Made by a program: the position numbers and the translations under genes
Assembly (NCBI GenBank): GCA_021817985.1
Contig: JAKAFK010000012.1
Coordinates: 1 to 64,000 of the forward strand
Direction: 5' to 3'
Source of the DNA: Pseudomonadota bacterium
Lineage (GTDB): Bacteria; Pseudomonadota; Gammaproteobacteria; Burkholderiales; JAKAFK01
Length of the DNA: 64,000 nt
Shown: piece by piece, positions 26,664 through 35,752 of the stretch
Layout of the letters: every line of letters starts with the position of its first letter
Numbering within the stretch: position 1 is the stretch's first letter
The notes under the pieces: model-generated
Seen by the model: only the letters and a program-made list of their open reading frames with translations
Database searches by the model: none
Told to the model about the DNA's origin: nothing

Positions 26664-26840
26664 CTCTACCCGTTTTGTGAGCCGACCCATGGATGCGTAG
26701 CTCGATCACCCCCCTCGCCGACCGGTTCGCTGTCGCCACAGTTGCCGGCTTGTGCTTCGCGCAGTCGCACGCGAATGCGAGCCTGGGCCACCGTGTCGCA
26801 CACCGCGCCAAGCCATTCCGTGTAGGCGCTGACCATGGGC
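26664..26840 (-). pseudogene. HigB/RelE-like toxin remnant, frameshifted and cut at the IS3 end
   Basis: Reads MVSAYTEWLGAVCDTVAQARIRVRL...AGNCGDSEPVGEG, then shifts frame to GVIELRIHGSA. This matches phage-derived Gp49-like/HigB toxins (WLDGLRD...ARARIxxRIxRLxxGNPGDxKPVGEGVSELRIxxG). One extra G in the run at about 26705-26710 explains the shift. The C-terminus stops at the terminal repeat of the IS. No antitoxin gene remains. The surrounding 26664-27068 has nothing else recognisable. Confidence 0.6.
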
Positions 26841-27068
26841 ATCGAAGGTGAGCGGATCGAATGTTGCTGCGCCAAGGTGAAAGAGTGTCTGGCGTTGCTG
26901 TGAGCCGGGGCCGTCTCGCGCAAAGAACCGCCTGGGAAGCTGCGATCGGTGGAGGAGGGCGAACCAGTTGCTGGCGAACAATGCATTGTTGTGCGAGACA
27001 GGTACTTGTTGCCATTTGGCGTACGACCGTTCACTATCGTCGTTCGTCGCATCTTGCGAGCCGAGGCA

Positions 27069-27281
27069 ATGAGCCCTGAAGATTTACAACGCTTGGTCAC
27101 GCTGGGCATGCCTTACGGCAAGTACAAGGGCCACCTGATTGCAGACTTGCCTGGGTCATACCTCAATTGGTTTGCCCGCAAGGGGTTCCCTCCAGGGGAA
27201 ATCGGCCGATTGCTGGCGTTGATGCAAGAATTGGATCACAACGGTCTGTCCTTTTTGCTTGACCCCTTGCGAAAGCGATAA
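27069..27281 (+). CDS. DUF3820 family protein
   Basis: 70 residues: MPYGKYKGHLIADLPGSYLNWFARKGFPPGEIGRLLALM is the signature of the DUF3820 family, small cytosolic proteins of unknown role (some phage relatives are exonuclease-associated). A longer frame upstream lacks a ribosome binding site; the ATG at 27069 has GAGG at suitable distance. The nitroreductase gene starts 80 bp downstream on the same strand and may be cotranscribed. Confidence 0.85.
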   Translation: MSPEDLQRLVTLGMPYGKYKGHLIADLPGSYLNWFARKGFPPGEIGRLLALMQELDHNGLSFLLDPLRKR

Positions 27282-27360
27282 GCCGTTCCGCGCGTTTGGT
27301 GCACGACGGGCTTGCCAGATCTATGGTACTGATGGGTCCACGTCGTTTCGGGAGAAAAAG

Positions 27361-28023
27361 ATGATTTCGCATCGGGATATTGTTGACGCCTTCCATTTTC
27401 GCCATGCCTGCAAGGCATTCGACCCTGCGCGCCGTATCGGCGACAGCGATTTCGAAGTTGTCCTGGAAGCCGCGCGGCTTTCGCCGAGCTCCTTCGGCTA
27501 CGAGCCGTGGCGCGCCGTAGTCATCCAGAACCCGGGCTTGCGGGAACGCCTGTTGCCCATGACCTGGGGCGCCCAGAAGCAATTGCCGACAGCCAGCCAC
27601 TATGTCGCCATGCTTGCCCGCCGTGACGGTCTCTTGCCGGACGGCGCGTACGTGCAACACATGCTGCAGGACGTGTTGAAATTCCCGCCCGAACGCATCG
27701 CGCTACGCAGCAAGACATACCAGAAGTTCATTGAGCACGATTTCCGCCTGCTCGACAGCGACCGTGCCCTGTTCGACTGGGCGAGCCGCCAAGCATACAT
27801 CGCCCTCGGCAACATGATGACCGTTGCCGCCCTAATGGGCATCGACTCCTGCCCGATCGAAGGGTTCGAGCAGGAACGCGCCGAGGCCGTACTCGTCGAA
27901 GCGGGCATCATGAACCGGGTCAATTGGGGGCTGGCGGTGATGGTTGCCTTCGGTTATCGCGTCCAGCCGCAGCCGGAAAAATTGCGCCGCCCGATGGCAG
28001 AAGTAGTGCAGTGGGTGGAGTAG
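27361..28023 (+). CDS. Nitroreductase-family NAD(P)H-dependent FMN oxidoreductase
   Basis: 220 residues. The N-terminal FHFRHACKAFDPARRIGDSDFEVVLEAARLSPSSFGYEPWRAVVI is the FMN-phosphate-binding region of the nitroreductase fold. ASRQAYIALGNMMTVAALMGIDSCPIEGFEQE is the second FMN segment, and a C-terminal VAFGYR...R closes the fold. Such enzymes reduce quinones, nitro compounds or flavins as dimers in the cytosol; the substrate is not predictable. Start ATG behind GGGAG. Upstream in-frame codons overlap the end of the DUF3820 gene. Confidence 0.93.
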   Translation: MISHRDIVDAFHFRHACKAFDPARRIGDSDFEVVLEAARLSPSSFGYEPWRAVVIQNPGLRERLLPMTWGAQKQLPTASHYVAMLARRDGLLPDGAYVQHMLQDVLKFPPERIALRSKTYQKFIEHDFRLLDSDRALFDWASRQAYIALGNMMTVAALMGIDSCPIEGFEQERAEAVLVEAGIMNRVNWGLAVMVAFGYRVQPQPEKLRRPMAEVVQWVE

Positions 28024-28263
28024 CGGCCAAGCGGGAAACCACTTGATTTTCCGCTGCGCCGTGGCCTCGGATGGGGGCGTCCGCCGAGTTGTTCGTGTAT
28101 AACCCGATTGGCAGGCTTCGGGTTGGCAAACCCATTTTTTGAAGCGGGGCAGGCGACACCCCGAAGCGATCTATCGTGTGCAATTTCGCATAGTTCGTCA
28201 CAGACGCCTTGGGATACTCTTCAAGAGAATCTTCTCCTGTTTCCCAAAGGTTCTCCAAAAACA

Positions 28264-29184
28264 ATGACCAAACCGCAGGCCCGCCCAAGCATTCATGGCG
28301 CCGCAAGCGACTTCGAGTCGGTGCTGCAGATCGTGAAGGATCTGGATGGAGCCATCATCAACCACCTCGTCTGGGCGAAGAAACTGCATCATGCGCTCGT
28401 CTGCGAGGAGCCGCCCGAGCCCAACGACTTGGATGAGGATGCTCATACCCGGTGCAAGTTGGGGCGCTGGTACCACGCCGAACATAAATACCCGGAACTG
28501 GAAGAATTTCCGGGTTTCAAGAAAATCGGGACGCTCCATAAGTCTATGCATGACGCGGCCCGCTCGCTACTGGATAAGAAGAGGCATGGGCGGCCGATTG
28601 CTCCTCACGACTACGACCATTTCATGGATCGGACGATTGCTCTGAAGGCGCAGATCCGCTATTTGCAGAACAGCCTGATGCGGGACGTATGCTCGGTGGA
28701 TCAGTTGACAGGCGCGTGGAATCGACTGTGGATGAATTCAAAGCTGGAGCGCGAATACGAGCGCATGGTCCGGACCGGCGACTCCTGCTACCTGTGCATG
28801 GCCGATATCGACCACTTCAAGTCGATCAACGATGCGTATGGGCATAACGCAGGCGATGAAGTGCTCAGAACCACGGTTCGCCTTTTTGCCGCGCAGCTGC
28901 GTAAATACGACACCATTTTTCGGTATGGGGGCGAAGAATTTCTGATCTGCATGCCCCATTCCCAAGCCGATCGTGTGGAATCTGTTCTGAATCGCCTCAG
29001 GGTGAAGCTGGAGGAAACGCGGGTTGCCTTGCCGGGCGGCGATAAGGTGTCGGTCACGGCTTCCTTTGGCGTCGCGCCGCTGCGCCGGGAAATGACCATC
29101 CTGGATGCCGTTGAGTCTGCGGATCAGGCTCTGTTTGTCGCGAAGGCGAGCGGACGCAATCGGGTCTACATGTTTGGCGCGTGA
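28264..29184 (+). CDS. Zinc-sensing diguanylate cyclase (CZB-GGDEF, DgcZ-like)
   Basis: 306 residues. An N-terminal CZB (chemoreceptor zinc-binding) domain (about 15-135) with ligand candidates H34 (INHLVWAKKLHH), C64 (CKLGRWYH) and H92/H96 (HKSMH), then GGDEF (about 145-303) with signature RYGGEEF and an RKYD product-inhibition I-site five residues before it. This is the architecture of E. coli DgcZ (YdeH), in which zinc binding inhibits c-di-GMP synthesis. The protein is cytosolic. Start at ATG 28264; the upstream extension has no ribosome binding site. Monocistronic, not linked to pga biofilm genes here. Confidence 0.92.
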   Translation: MTKPQARPSIHGAASDFESVLQIVKDLDGAIINHLVWAKKLHHALVCEEPPEPNDLDEDAHTRCKLGRWYHAEHKYPELEEFPGFKKIGTLHKSMHDAARSLLDKKRHGRPIAPHDYDHFMDRTIALKAQIRYLQNSLMRDVCSVDQLTGAWNRLWMNSKLEREYERMVRTGDSCYLCMADIDHFKSINDAYGHNAGDEVLRTTVRLFAAQLRKYDTIFRYGGEEFLICMPHSQADRVESVLNRLRVKLEETRVALPGGDKVSVTASFGVAPLRREMTILDAVESADQALFVAKASGRNRVYMFGA

Positions 29185-29308
29185 GCAGCGACAGGGCGGT
29201 TGGATGCAGGCACGGCCAATCCTGCTTGTGGCCGATCCTTTCCCGCTATTCGGCTTGCTTGCCACCACGAATGCCGCCCGGGGATTGTGAGGGGGCGAGC
29301 AAGAAGGC

Positions 29309-29953
29309 TTACCGCACGGCCGTCAGTTGTGCCGCGAAGTTTGGCATCCAGGGGTTGTCGCGGAATCCGGGCGCATCGCGAAGCTTTTGGAGCGCCGCCC
29401 CGGCAGCGGATTTCCGCCCTGCGGGCAGCCACGTCGTTGCCTCATGCTCGAAACGAAGGATTGCACCGTGCGAGCGTCTTCGCGCCCACCAGCGAAAAAA
29501 CTCCGCGAACACTCCCCTCCGATGGTGTCCGCTCGCCTTCAGCATCAGATCGTAGGTACGACGATCACGCAGGCCCGCAATGGCCCCCATGAGTAGCCAG
29601 GAACGTCCAGTCGAATCGAGTCGCTCCAGCCATTGGGGCGCGGCGGCGACGCACTGCACTCGCCGGCCCGCGATCGCTGTCAGGAAGGGGGCGCCGGGAA
29701 GGTGGGCCACCTTGTCGATCGCAAACGGTGGATCGATGTAGATAGGCGCATTGACGCCGGACCATGTGCGGGCGCGTGCCACGGCGTGCAGATCGGAAGA
29801 AGAGGGCCGGAGCGCGCGTTGTCGGAGAAAAACGCACGCCCGTGCGGATTCGCGAATAATGTCCGCGTGCACGGGCATCCATAGGACGAGCGGCAAACAC
29901 ACCAAAGCGCACTGAAACCGAATCGGGCACCGAGGCATCTCGCATTTATCCAT
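29309..29953 (-). CDS. Hypothetical exported protein
   Basis: About 214 residues from ATG 29953 (or 209 from 29938). A signal peptide-like start (FQCALVCLPLVLWMPVHA) precedes a soluble domain ending in ...NPWMPNFAAQLTAVR. Distinct segments are SGVNAPIYIDPPFAIDKVAHLPG, STGRSWLLMGAIAGLRDRRTYDLML and FFRWWARRRSHGAILRFEHEATTWLP. I recognise no family. The consistent hydrophobic/charged patterning and signal peptide support a real gene; start and function are unsure. It is convergent with the CZB cyclase. Confidence 0.55.
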   Translation of the reverse strand: MDKCEMPRCPIRFQCALVCLPLVLWMPVHADIIRESARACVFLRQRALRPSSSDLHAVARARTWSGVNAPIYIDPPFAIDKVAHLPGAPFLTAIAGRRVQCVAAAPQWLERLDSTGRSWLLMGAIAGLRDRRTYDLMLKASGHHRRGVFAEFFRWWARRRSHGAILRFEHEATTWLPAGRKSAAGAALQKLRDAPGFRDNPWMPNFAAQLTAVR

Positions 29954-30258
29954 CCGAGTTCTGTCGATTGGCCAAGGCGTGCGCGCTCGGACTGCCCGAT
30001 ACGCGCAGGCGCACAACGTGGTGCGTCGGTTTCGCACGTGCGGGTATTGTCATGATAGGCGGCGCGTGACCTTTTCTCCACATGGACCAGCGACTGTCCC
30101 GGAACGGGATCGGCGTTGTGAACGCGCACAGCGGCGGGCGGAAGGCAAGGCCGAGTTTCTTCGGGCGTGCCGCGCGGTGAAGCAGCGAACAGCGAAGAGC
30201 AAAGTGTCACGGGCCCGTTCGCGAGGGCGGGGTCCGTTTCGAAGACGCCAGGGTCAGG

Positions 30259-30423
30259 TCAAGGATGTGCGGCGGACAGAAGCCAGCTGGAGAAGGCCGA
30301 TACGATCCAGGAGGCAAGCCCGAGCACGATGATGAGGAGTAGAAGGGCGGCGATGCTGTACAGAAAGAGCTTTCCGCCTTTCGCTTGATCGACGGATCGC
30401 AGAATGGTGCCGATGACGCTCAT
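30259..30423 (-). CDS. Small single-helix membrane protein
   Basis: 54 residues from an ATG preceded by a strong GGAGG. A short amphipathic start (SVIGTILRSVDQAKGGK) leads into one long hydrophobic helix (LFLYSIAALLLLIIVLGLASWIVSAF) and a short tail. No family recognised. It is divergent from the chemoreceptor gene and may share the intergenic control region. Confidence 0.6.
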   Translation of the reverse strand: MSVIGTILRSVDQAKGGKLFLYSIAALLLLIIVLGLASWIVSAFSSWLLSAAHP

Positions 30424-30661
30424 CTCGATGCCTCCGGAAAAATTCCGATGATTATACGAAATCCCACACACGGGGCCAAAATGCCGGCTTCGCGCCCGTG
30501 TGCCCCCCGCCTCCTTGCATTGTCGGGGCTCGCGCGCATTTTCCACGGAGGAAACGGGTGTTCCGCGATGCATGTGGGAAGAACAATACCCTGATCGCGG
30601 CTTCCGGACTGCATCGGCGCGGTTGGCTTGGCTTTTGGGATTCTTCGGCGATTCCTAAAAT

Positions 30662-30688
30662 TCAAGTAATCGAGCGAAGATCCGATAA
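30662..30688 (+). promoter_or_regulatory. Sigma-28 (FliA)-type promoter of the chemoreceptor gene
   Basis: TCAA-N15-TCCGATAA lies about 70 bp upstream of the receptor start codon and matches the flagellar sigma-28 consensus TAAA-N15-GCCGATAA at 10 of 12 positions. This places the receptor in the late flagellar/chemotaxis regulon. The flanking 30424-30755 holds no gene. Confidence 0.6.
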
Positions 30689-30755
30689 ATATGAAGACAC
30701 CGTGACATCCGAATTACGGAGATGAAAATATCCACTCTGAGGAACGAGGCAAGCG

Positions 30756-32378
30756 ATGATCGCAAACTTGCGCAGTGTAAGACATAAACTCATGCTCGCG
30801 ACCGGCAGCGCGACCGTGCTCGTCGGTTTGGCGCTGTTGGTGTCCTTGCATACCATGGATACGTTGGGGGCGCGCTACACGCGATTTCTCGACCACGATC
30901 TGGCGAAGGTCCAGGCTTTCAATCAGATGTATCGCAGTAGCCTGGAGTATGGACAGGCCGTGAGGGGCATGGTGCTGGCGCCAGCCGACACGACTGCGGT
31001 TGCCGATGCACATGCAGGTCAGGATGCGTTTTCAAAGGCGATCGACCATGCTCAGGCGCTTGTCGCTGACAATCCGGACCAAGCCCAGCAGGTTGCAGGT
31101 ATCGGCAAGTTGTGGCAGCAATCGCAGGCCACCGCAGCGCAGGCGATGAACATTGCGGCGACCAATCAGACGCAGGCCATGGCGGTCCTCGATCAGCAGG
31201 ACACGCCGGTGCGCCGCCAAATGAACGGTATGCTCAGCGAGCTGGTGAAGAGCCAGCTCAAGGCCGCTCACGCGGAAGAGGGCGCCATTCCGCGGATCGT
31301 GCACCGCTCGGTGGTCTTGTCTTCGGCGCTCGCCGTCGTCGCCATCGTGGTGGGCGGAGTACTCGTTCTTTGGGTGCTCCAACGAATCACCGATCGGCTG
31401 CTGCGCCTGTACAACTCCATGCGCGAACTGGCGGCGGGGCAGGGTGACCTTGGAAAGCGGATCCGGGTCGAGACCGATGATGAAGTGGGACAGACGGCAG
31501 AGGCGTTTAACCGGTTCGTGGAAGGCCTTCAACTCGTTGTGAAGGAGGTCCACCAGTATGCGGACGAACTCGCGAGCGCGGCGACCCAACTGTCAGCGAC
31601 CTCGTTGAATCTTGCGGACGGGTCGCACAGTCAATCCGAGGCCGCTTCCTCGACGGCATCCGCGGTCGAGGAAATTACGGTGGCCATTGCCTCGGTAGCC
31701 GATTCCGCCGAGCAGGTCCGCACGCTTGCCAACAATAGCCTCGAAGAAACGCGAGAGGGCAACGAAAGCCTGTCCGAGTTGGTAGGGCAGATCGGCCAGG
31801 TCGAGGGCGCGGTGCAGGAGATCGCGCAGCGGGTCAACGAATTCGTGCAAAATACGCACTCGATTACGTCTATGACCCGTCAGGTCAAGGCGATCGCCGA
31901 ACAGACCAACCTTCTCGCCCTGAACGCGGCAATCGAAGCGGCACGCGCGGGCGAGCAGGGTAGGGGGTTCGCGGTGGTGGCGGACGAGGTTCGCAAGCTG
32001 GCGGAGAAATCGGCGGAGTCCGCGAGCGGGATCGATACCGTTACCCAAAACCTCGAACAGCAGTCCGTGCTGGTCGAAAAATCGATTCAGAGCGGTTTGC
32101 AAGCCTTGGAATCGAGCAATTCGACGCTGGAAGAGGTTGCAGGGAAGCTGGCTGAAGCCAATCACGCGGTGGGACGCGCAACGCAGGGCGTCGACGATAT
32201 CACCAATTCGGTGCAGGAGCAGCGATTGGCCAGCAACGAGATTGCCAAGCATATCGAAGGCATCGCGCAAATGACCGAGCAAAACAGCGCGGCCGTGCAG
32301 GAGAGCTCCAACGCGGTCAAGCGGCTGGCAGAGCTTGCACAGGCACTGGAAAGCACGATCAGCAAATTCAGGGCCTAA
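30756..32378 (+). CDS. Methyl-accepting chemotaxis protein
   Basis: 540 residues: an N-terminal helix (about 12-32), a periplasmic four-helix-bundle ligand domain (about 35-185; [22 protein letters not shown]...RGMVLAP), a second helix (about 187-212), HAMP, and a signalling domain with the invariant hairpin [38 protein letters not shown]. Signals through CheA/CheW to the flagellar motor; the ligand is unknown. The C-terminus lacks the NWETF-like CheR-docking pentapeptide. Start ATG behind GAGG, downstream of a sigma-28-like promoter. No che genes are in the window. Confidence 0.95.
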   Translation: MIANLRSVRHKLMLATGSATVLVGLALLVSLHTMDTLGARYTRFLDHDLAKVQAFNQMYRSSLEYGQAVRGMVLAPADTTAVADAHAGQDAFSKAIDHAQALVADNPDQAQQVAGIGKLWQQSQATAAQAMNIAATNQTQAMAVLDQQDTPVRRQMNGMLSELVKSQLKAAHAEEGAIPRIVHRSVVLSSALAVVAIVVGGVLVLWVLQRITDRLLRLYNSMRELAAGQGDLGKRIRVETDDEVGQTAEAFNRFVEGLQLVVKEVHQYADELASAATQLSATSLNLADGSHSQSEAASSTASAVEEITVAIASVADSAEQVRTLANNSLEETREGNESLSELVGQIGQVEGAVQEIAQRVNEFVQNTHSITSMTRQVKAIAEQTNLLALNAAIEAARAGEQGRGFAVVADEVRKLAEKSAESASGIDTVTQNLEQQSVLVEKSIQSGLQALESSNSTLEEVAGKLAEANHAVGRATQGVDDITNSVQEQRLASNEIAKHIEGIAQMTEQNSAAVQESSNAVKRLAELAQALESTISKFRA

Positions 32379-33170
32379 CAGGTTCCAGCACCGAAACACG
32401 GTACCGGTCCACGCGTCAGGGCGGCTGTGAATCCATTTGCGCCGCCGTCAGTGTGCAGGTGCTGAGCGATGCGAGCCCCGTACCGCGTCATCGGCCGTGG
32501 AGGAGTTTGTCTGACGCTTCTCGCCGCTCCGCAGCCGCGTTCTTTCCCTCACCCTTGCCGCATGGGCCGCGCGGTTCCCTTGGCCCTGGTTTCGTCCGTC
32601 ATGGCCGGCGGCTCTGACGCTGCCGCCTGAGCGGGGTAGGCGGGCCGCCGGTTCGGCATGTCGCGTCCCGACCTCTTGGCCCATGCGCACCCTTTATTTT
32701 CCAGGCATTCACCGCCAGTCGCGGCGAAGCGTCTTCCTGTCCCTCGGGCCGGGATCGCTTTGCCGGTCCGTTCGCCGAAGTGCTACCGCAAGCCTCTGTC
32801 CTGCCGCCGGGACGATGATGTTTCCGGCGGCGGCGCCACGCGGGAAAGGGGCGCGCATACGTCCAGGCTCAGGAAAAAAATGGGGTTTGGCGGAAAACCC
32901 GGGACAACATCAAGACCGTCCGCTCAGCGCGCGCCCGACGGGCGTGTCTCATGAGTATGTAGAGTTGCCCGCACGAGAGGGGGGACGATGGATTCGGCAG
33001 ACGGACCCGCCTGTCTGGAAGTTTGCCGCGCTTGCGCGACTCGCCGGATCGTCACCATCGTGATGCAATCAAGGCGGGGCGCCCTGAACGAGGCGCCAGG
33101 CGCCTTCTTGGTGCAACGTCGCCGCACATTGTCCATATAATAATAAAATAGGATCCGTTGGAGATTGCTG
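32379..33170. other. 792-bp stretch with no supported gene
   Basis: Open frames on either strand are short, arginine-rich and unconserved in appearance. An AT-rich run near 33133-33150 (TATAATAATAAAATA) is probably the -10 region of the next gene. No tRNA, repeat or remnant was recognised. Confidence 0.5.
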
Positions 33171-33428
33171 ATGGAGTCGCTCGCAAAAATCGCACAGTAT
33201 GTCCAGGCACACCCCCAGGGGCACTCGGCGCAGACCTTGCGTGCTCTGGTTACAGCGCTCAGTGAGGAATCCAACTTCTGGTTGCCTTCACTGTACGATT
33301 TGAACTACGAGCACTTCGAGCTGGCGGTCGCGCTTCTCAAGGAGTGGCGCCTGGCCCATTACACGGTCACGGCGAATGAGGCATTGCGGCAGACCATGAA
33401 GGCGATCTCCATGCCCCGCTGCGAGTAA
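33171..33428 (+). CDS. Hypothetical 85-residue cytosolic protein
   Basis: Starts at ATG behind TTGGAG, a few bases after a TATAAT-like sequence that stands out in this GC-rich DNA. The protein (MESLAKIAQYVQAHPQGHSA...SLYDLNYEHFELAVALLKEWRLAHYTVTANEALRQTMKAI) is helical with no signal peptide. Composition and spacing look like a real small gene, but no family is recognised. Neighbours on both sides are non-coding. Confidence 0.6.
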   Translation: MESLAKIAQYVQAHPQGHSAQTLRALVTALSEESNFWLPSLYDLNYEHFELAVALLKEWRLAHYTVTANEALRQTMKAISMPRCE

Positions 33429-33754
33429 TTATCCCCCCTGTGCGTCGCTCCGGCGCATGTCGCGTCACGCCATGTCTGGACTGTCCCTCAAGCACGTGCT
33501 CGATCAGTCATGATCAACGTCAGGGGGCGCGGACCTTCCACGCGTCCGGTGCGGCTTGGCGAAACGCATCAGGACGGCAATGCGCGCGCCATCGAGGACG
33601 AGGGGCGACACCGGACGCCGATCTTCAGTTCGGCGCTCGCACCTGATCGGGCCGCCGATCTCACGCGGGCGAGATTGCGGGAGTGGGTTTGCCCGCGTGT
33701 ATAATCATGGCACGAGGAGCACCATAGCGACTATAAAGGGATTGAAGCGGGACA
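33429..33754. other. 326-bp stretch with no supported gene
   Basis: No coding signal. It should contain the DUF1178 gene promoter; GTATAATCATGG near 33699-33710 offers a TATAAT-type -10 about 50 bp upstream of that gene. Confidence 0.45.
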
Positions 33755-34192
33755 ATGATTGTGTATGACCTTGTCTGCGATGCGGGCCACCGATTCGAAG
33801 GGTGGTTTCATTCCGCAGAGGATTTTGATGCGCAGACTCAGGCGAATGGTCTGAGGTGTGCGGTCTGCGGGAGCGCGGCGGTGCGGAAGGTGCCCGGAGG
33901 CACCTATCTTCCGCACGGCGCCGGCTGCCCGGATCCGTTGCCTGCGCCTGCCGCCGGACAAGCGGGGAGCGCGGAGGCGGCTTCGCTCATGGAGAGGGTC
34001 GTGCGCTATCTTGTCGCCAACAGCGAGGATGTGGGGCGGCAGTTTCCCGAGGAGGCACGGCGGATTTACTATGAGGATGTCGAAGCCCGGGCGATCCGGG
34101 GGACGGCGAGCCGCGCCGAGATCGAAGCCCTGAAAGACGAGGGAATCGAGGTTCTGGCCTTGCCCACGGAGACGCCCCGCACGACGCATTGA
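33755..34192 (+). CDS. DUF1178 family protein
   Basis: 145 residues. The opening MIVYDLVCDAGHRFEGWFHSAEDFDAQ and the zinc-knuckle pair LRCAVCGSAAVRKVP are the hallmarks of DUF1178, conserved across Proteobacteria and of unknown function. A C-terminal helical part (LMERVVRYLVANSEDVGRQFPEEARRIYYEDVEARAIRGTAS...LPTE) is the family's second conserved block. Cytosolic, probably zinc-binding through C8, C35 and C38 with a histidine. Often found near carbon-nitrogen hydrolases; not here. Confidence 0.93.
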   Translation: MIVYDLVCDAGHRFEGWFHSAEDFDAQTQANGLRCAVCGSAAVRKVPGGTYLPHGAGCPDPLPAPAAGQAGSAEAASLMERVVRYLVANSEDVGRQFPEEARRIYYEDVEARAIRGTASRAEIEALKDEGIEVLALPTETPRTTH

Positions 34193-34406
34193 ACCCCGGT
34201 ATGAGGCCTTGCAATGCGGGGAGTGGCTCCTATACTGGAAATATTGAATGGTGTGCGACCGCAGGCCCTTCCGGAAAGGCTCGCCGATCCACCGCGGGGC
34301 CGTTGTCAACATGAGCTGAAGGACCGCAGGGTCGGAGGTGCGTCTGCGGGTGGACGTCGTGCGCGAGCACTTTTTTCACTGTTGCCGAAGCAGAGGCCGG
34401 TGATCG

Positions 34407-34847
34407 ATGCAACCCTTTGCACGGATTCTGGTGGCGACGGATTTTTCGGCGTGCGCGGATAAGGCGGCCGAGCGGGCCGTGGATTTGGCGGATCGCTATG
34501 GCGCCGAGCTCATCTTCCTGCACGTGGTGACGTATTTCCCTGAAGACGAGCCGGTCAAGACCATCGCCCCGGAGAATGTGGATCCGGCGGAATTTTTCAG
34601 CGAGCGCGGACGGACTCAGCTCCGGATGCTTACGGATCGACTCGGGCATCCGGGCGCGGAACAGCGAGTCAGCATTAGTACAGGCGCGGCGAGGCACGAG
34701 ATCGTTCGCGTGGCGCGGGAGCGGCAGGCAGACCTGATCGTCATGGGGATGTCCGGCAAGGGCCTTGCCGGCATGCTGGGATCGACGGCCTGTGGCCTGA
34801 TGCACTTGATGGCATGCAGCGTGCTCGCCGTTCCTCCAAATGCCTGA
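34407..34847 (+). CDS. Universal stress protein (UspA family)
   Basis: 146 residues, one Usp domain. RILVATDFSACADKAAERAVDLADRYGAELIFLHVV forms the first Rossmann-like half, and MGMSGKGLAGMLGSTACGL supplies the G-x2-G-x9-G-S/T-type ATP-binding loop, so it is likely an ATP-binding Usp. Function is stress survival in general terms. Monocistronic; 214 bp separate it from DUF1178. Confidence 0.93.
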   Translation: MQPFARILVATDFSACADKAAERAVDLADRYGAELIFLHVVTYFPEDEPVKTIAPENVDPAEFFSERGRTQLRMLTDRLGHPGAEQRVSISTGAARHEIVRVARERQADLIVMGMSGKGLAGMLGSTACGLMHLMACSVLAVPPNA

Positions 34848-35159
34848 GGCGTAGCAGTGTGCCTCGGCGCCCCTGCGCGTGTCTGCGGGAAGAGCGCATG
34901 CTATATTTCACTACGAAGGCGGGCTAACCTCGTCTGGGCAGATCGTGGCGGACCGACTGAGGCGTGCGAGTCGCGGAGCGTCTTCCTCCGGCCGATGCTC
35001 GGCATGAACCTACTGCTGGACGGCGGGGAAAATACGCGTGTTTTTCATGCTCGCTCGCATCCTTTCGTTCGCGCACGTATGTCTTACTCAGGCTCGTGCG
35101 CGAGGTCGAGAGTCGATACGGCGCATAGATGCAGGACATCCAACCGAGTGGGGGGGATC
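34848..35159. other. 312-bp stretch upstream of the EncFtn gene with no supported gene
   Basis: No coding signal on either strand. It must contain the promoter of the EncFtn-like gene, but no clear -35/-10 or Fur-type AT-rich palindrome was recognised. Confidence 0.4.
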
Positions 35160-35468
35160 ATGGTCGGATCGAGTGCGGGACTGCATGAGGACGCCGGACG
35201 GCTATCCGGTGAGGTGCTGGATCTCCACCGGGCGCTGACCTCGTTGCAAGAGGAGCTAGAGGCAGTCGACTGGTACCAGCAACGGGCGCAAGGCGCGAGC
35301 AATAGTCAGCTCAAGGACGTGCTGATGCACAATATGGCCGAAGAAATGGAGCACGCCTGCATGCTCCTAGAGTGGATTCGGCGCCACAGCCCCGTGTTCG
35401 CCCAACAGATGGAACATTACCTCTTTACGCAAGGTGCGATCACCGGCAAGGAATTGCCGCCCCCATGA
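35160..35468 (+). CDS. EncFtn-type (encapsulated) ferritin-like protein without cargo tail
   Basis: 102 residues, two helices with a short link. LHRALTSLQEELEAVDWYQQRA and HNMAEEMEHACMLLEWIRR, followed by the YLFT motif, match the EncFtn family. Residue numbers coincide with the Rhodospirillum rubrum protein as I recall it: E31, E32, E34, W38, Y39, E62 and H65, i.e. the dimer-interface ferroxidase centre and entry site are complete. EncFtn oxidises Fe(II) inside encapsulin shells. Here the chain ends at GAITGKELPPP without the usual C-terminal targeting peptide, and no encapsulin gene is within the window. Start ATG behind GGGGGGA. Confidence 0.85.
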   Translation: MVGSSAGLHEDAGRLSGEVLDLHRALTSLQEELEAVDWYQQRAQGASNSQLKDVLMHNMAEEMEHACMLLEWIRRHSPVFAQQMEHYLFTQGAITGKELPPP

Positions 35469-35752
35469 TCTTCGGACGCAAAGCCTTGCGCTGAACTGTG
35501 CGGCGCCGTGCGTCTTTGCACTCGATTCCTATCTGTTTTTGTCGCCTCCCCACCTCGCCCGGCACCGCGGCCGGAGGCCGCTGAACGGGATGTTGACCGC
35601 GATGGACAAGATTTGGCGATTACGGTAGCATGCTAATAGATAGCATGGCGAAGAAATCGGAAATCGCGTCTCACGCTGGTCAAAGACAGGAGCCCCGGTG
35701 TAGTCGCATGCCCGGGCGCGTCGCGGAAGAACGTACTCAATAACGACATCGC

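Noticed and set aside
34848-35752. Encapsulin shell gene beside the EncFtn gene
   Set aside because: Flanking genes are UspA and the RND lipoprotein; intergenic frames show no HK97-fold sequence.
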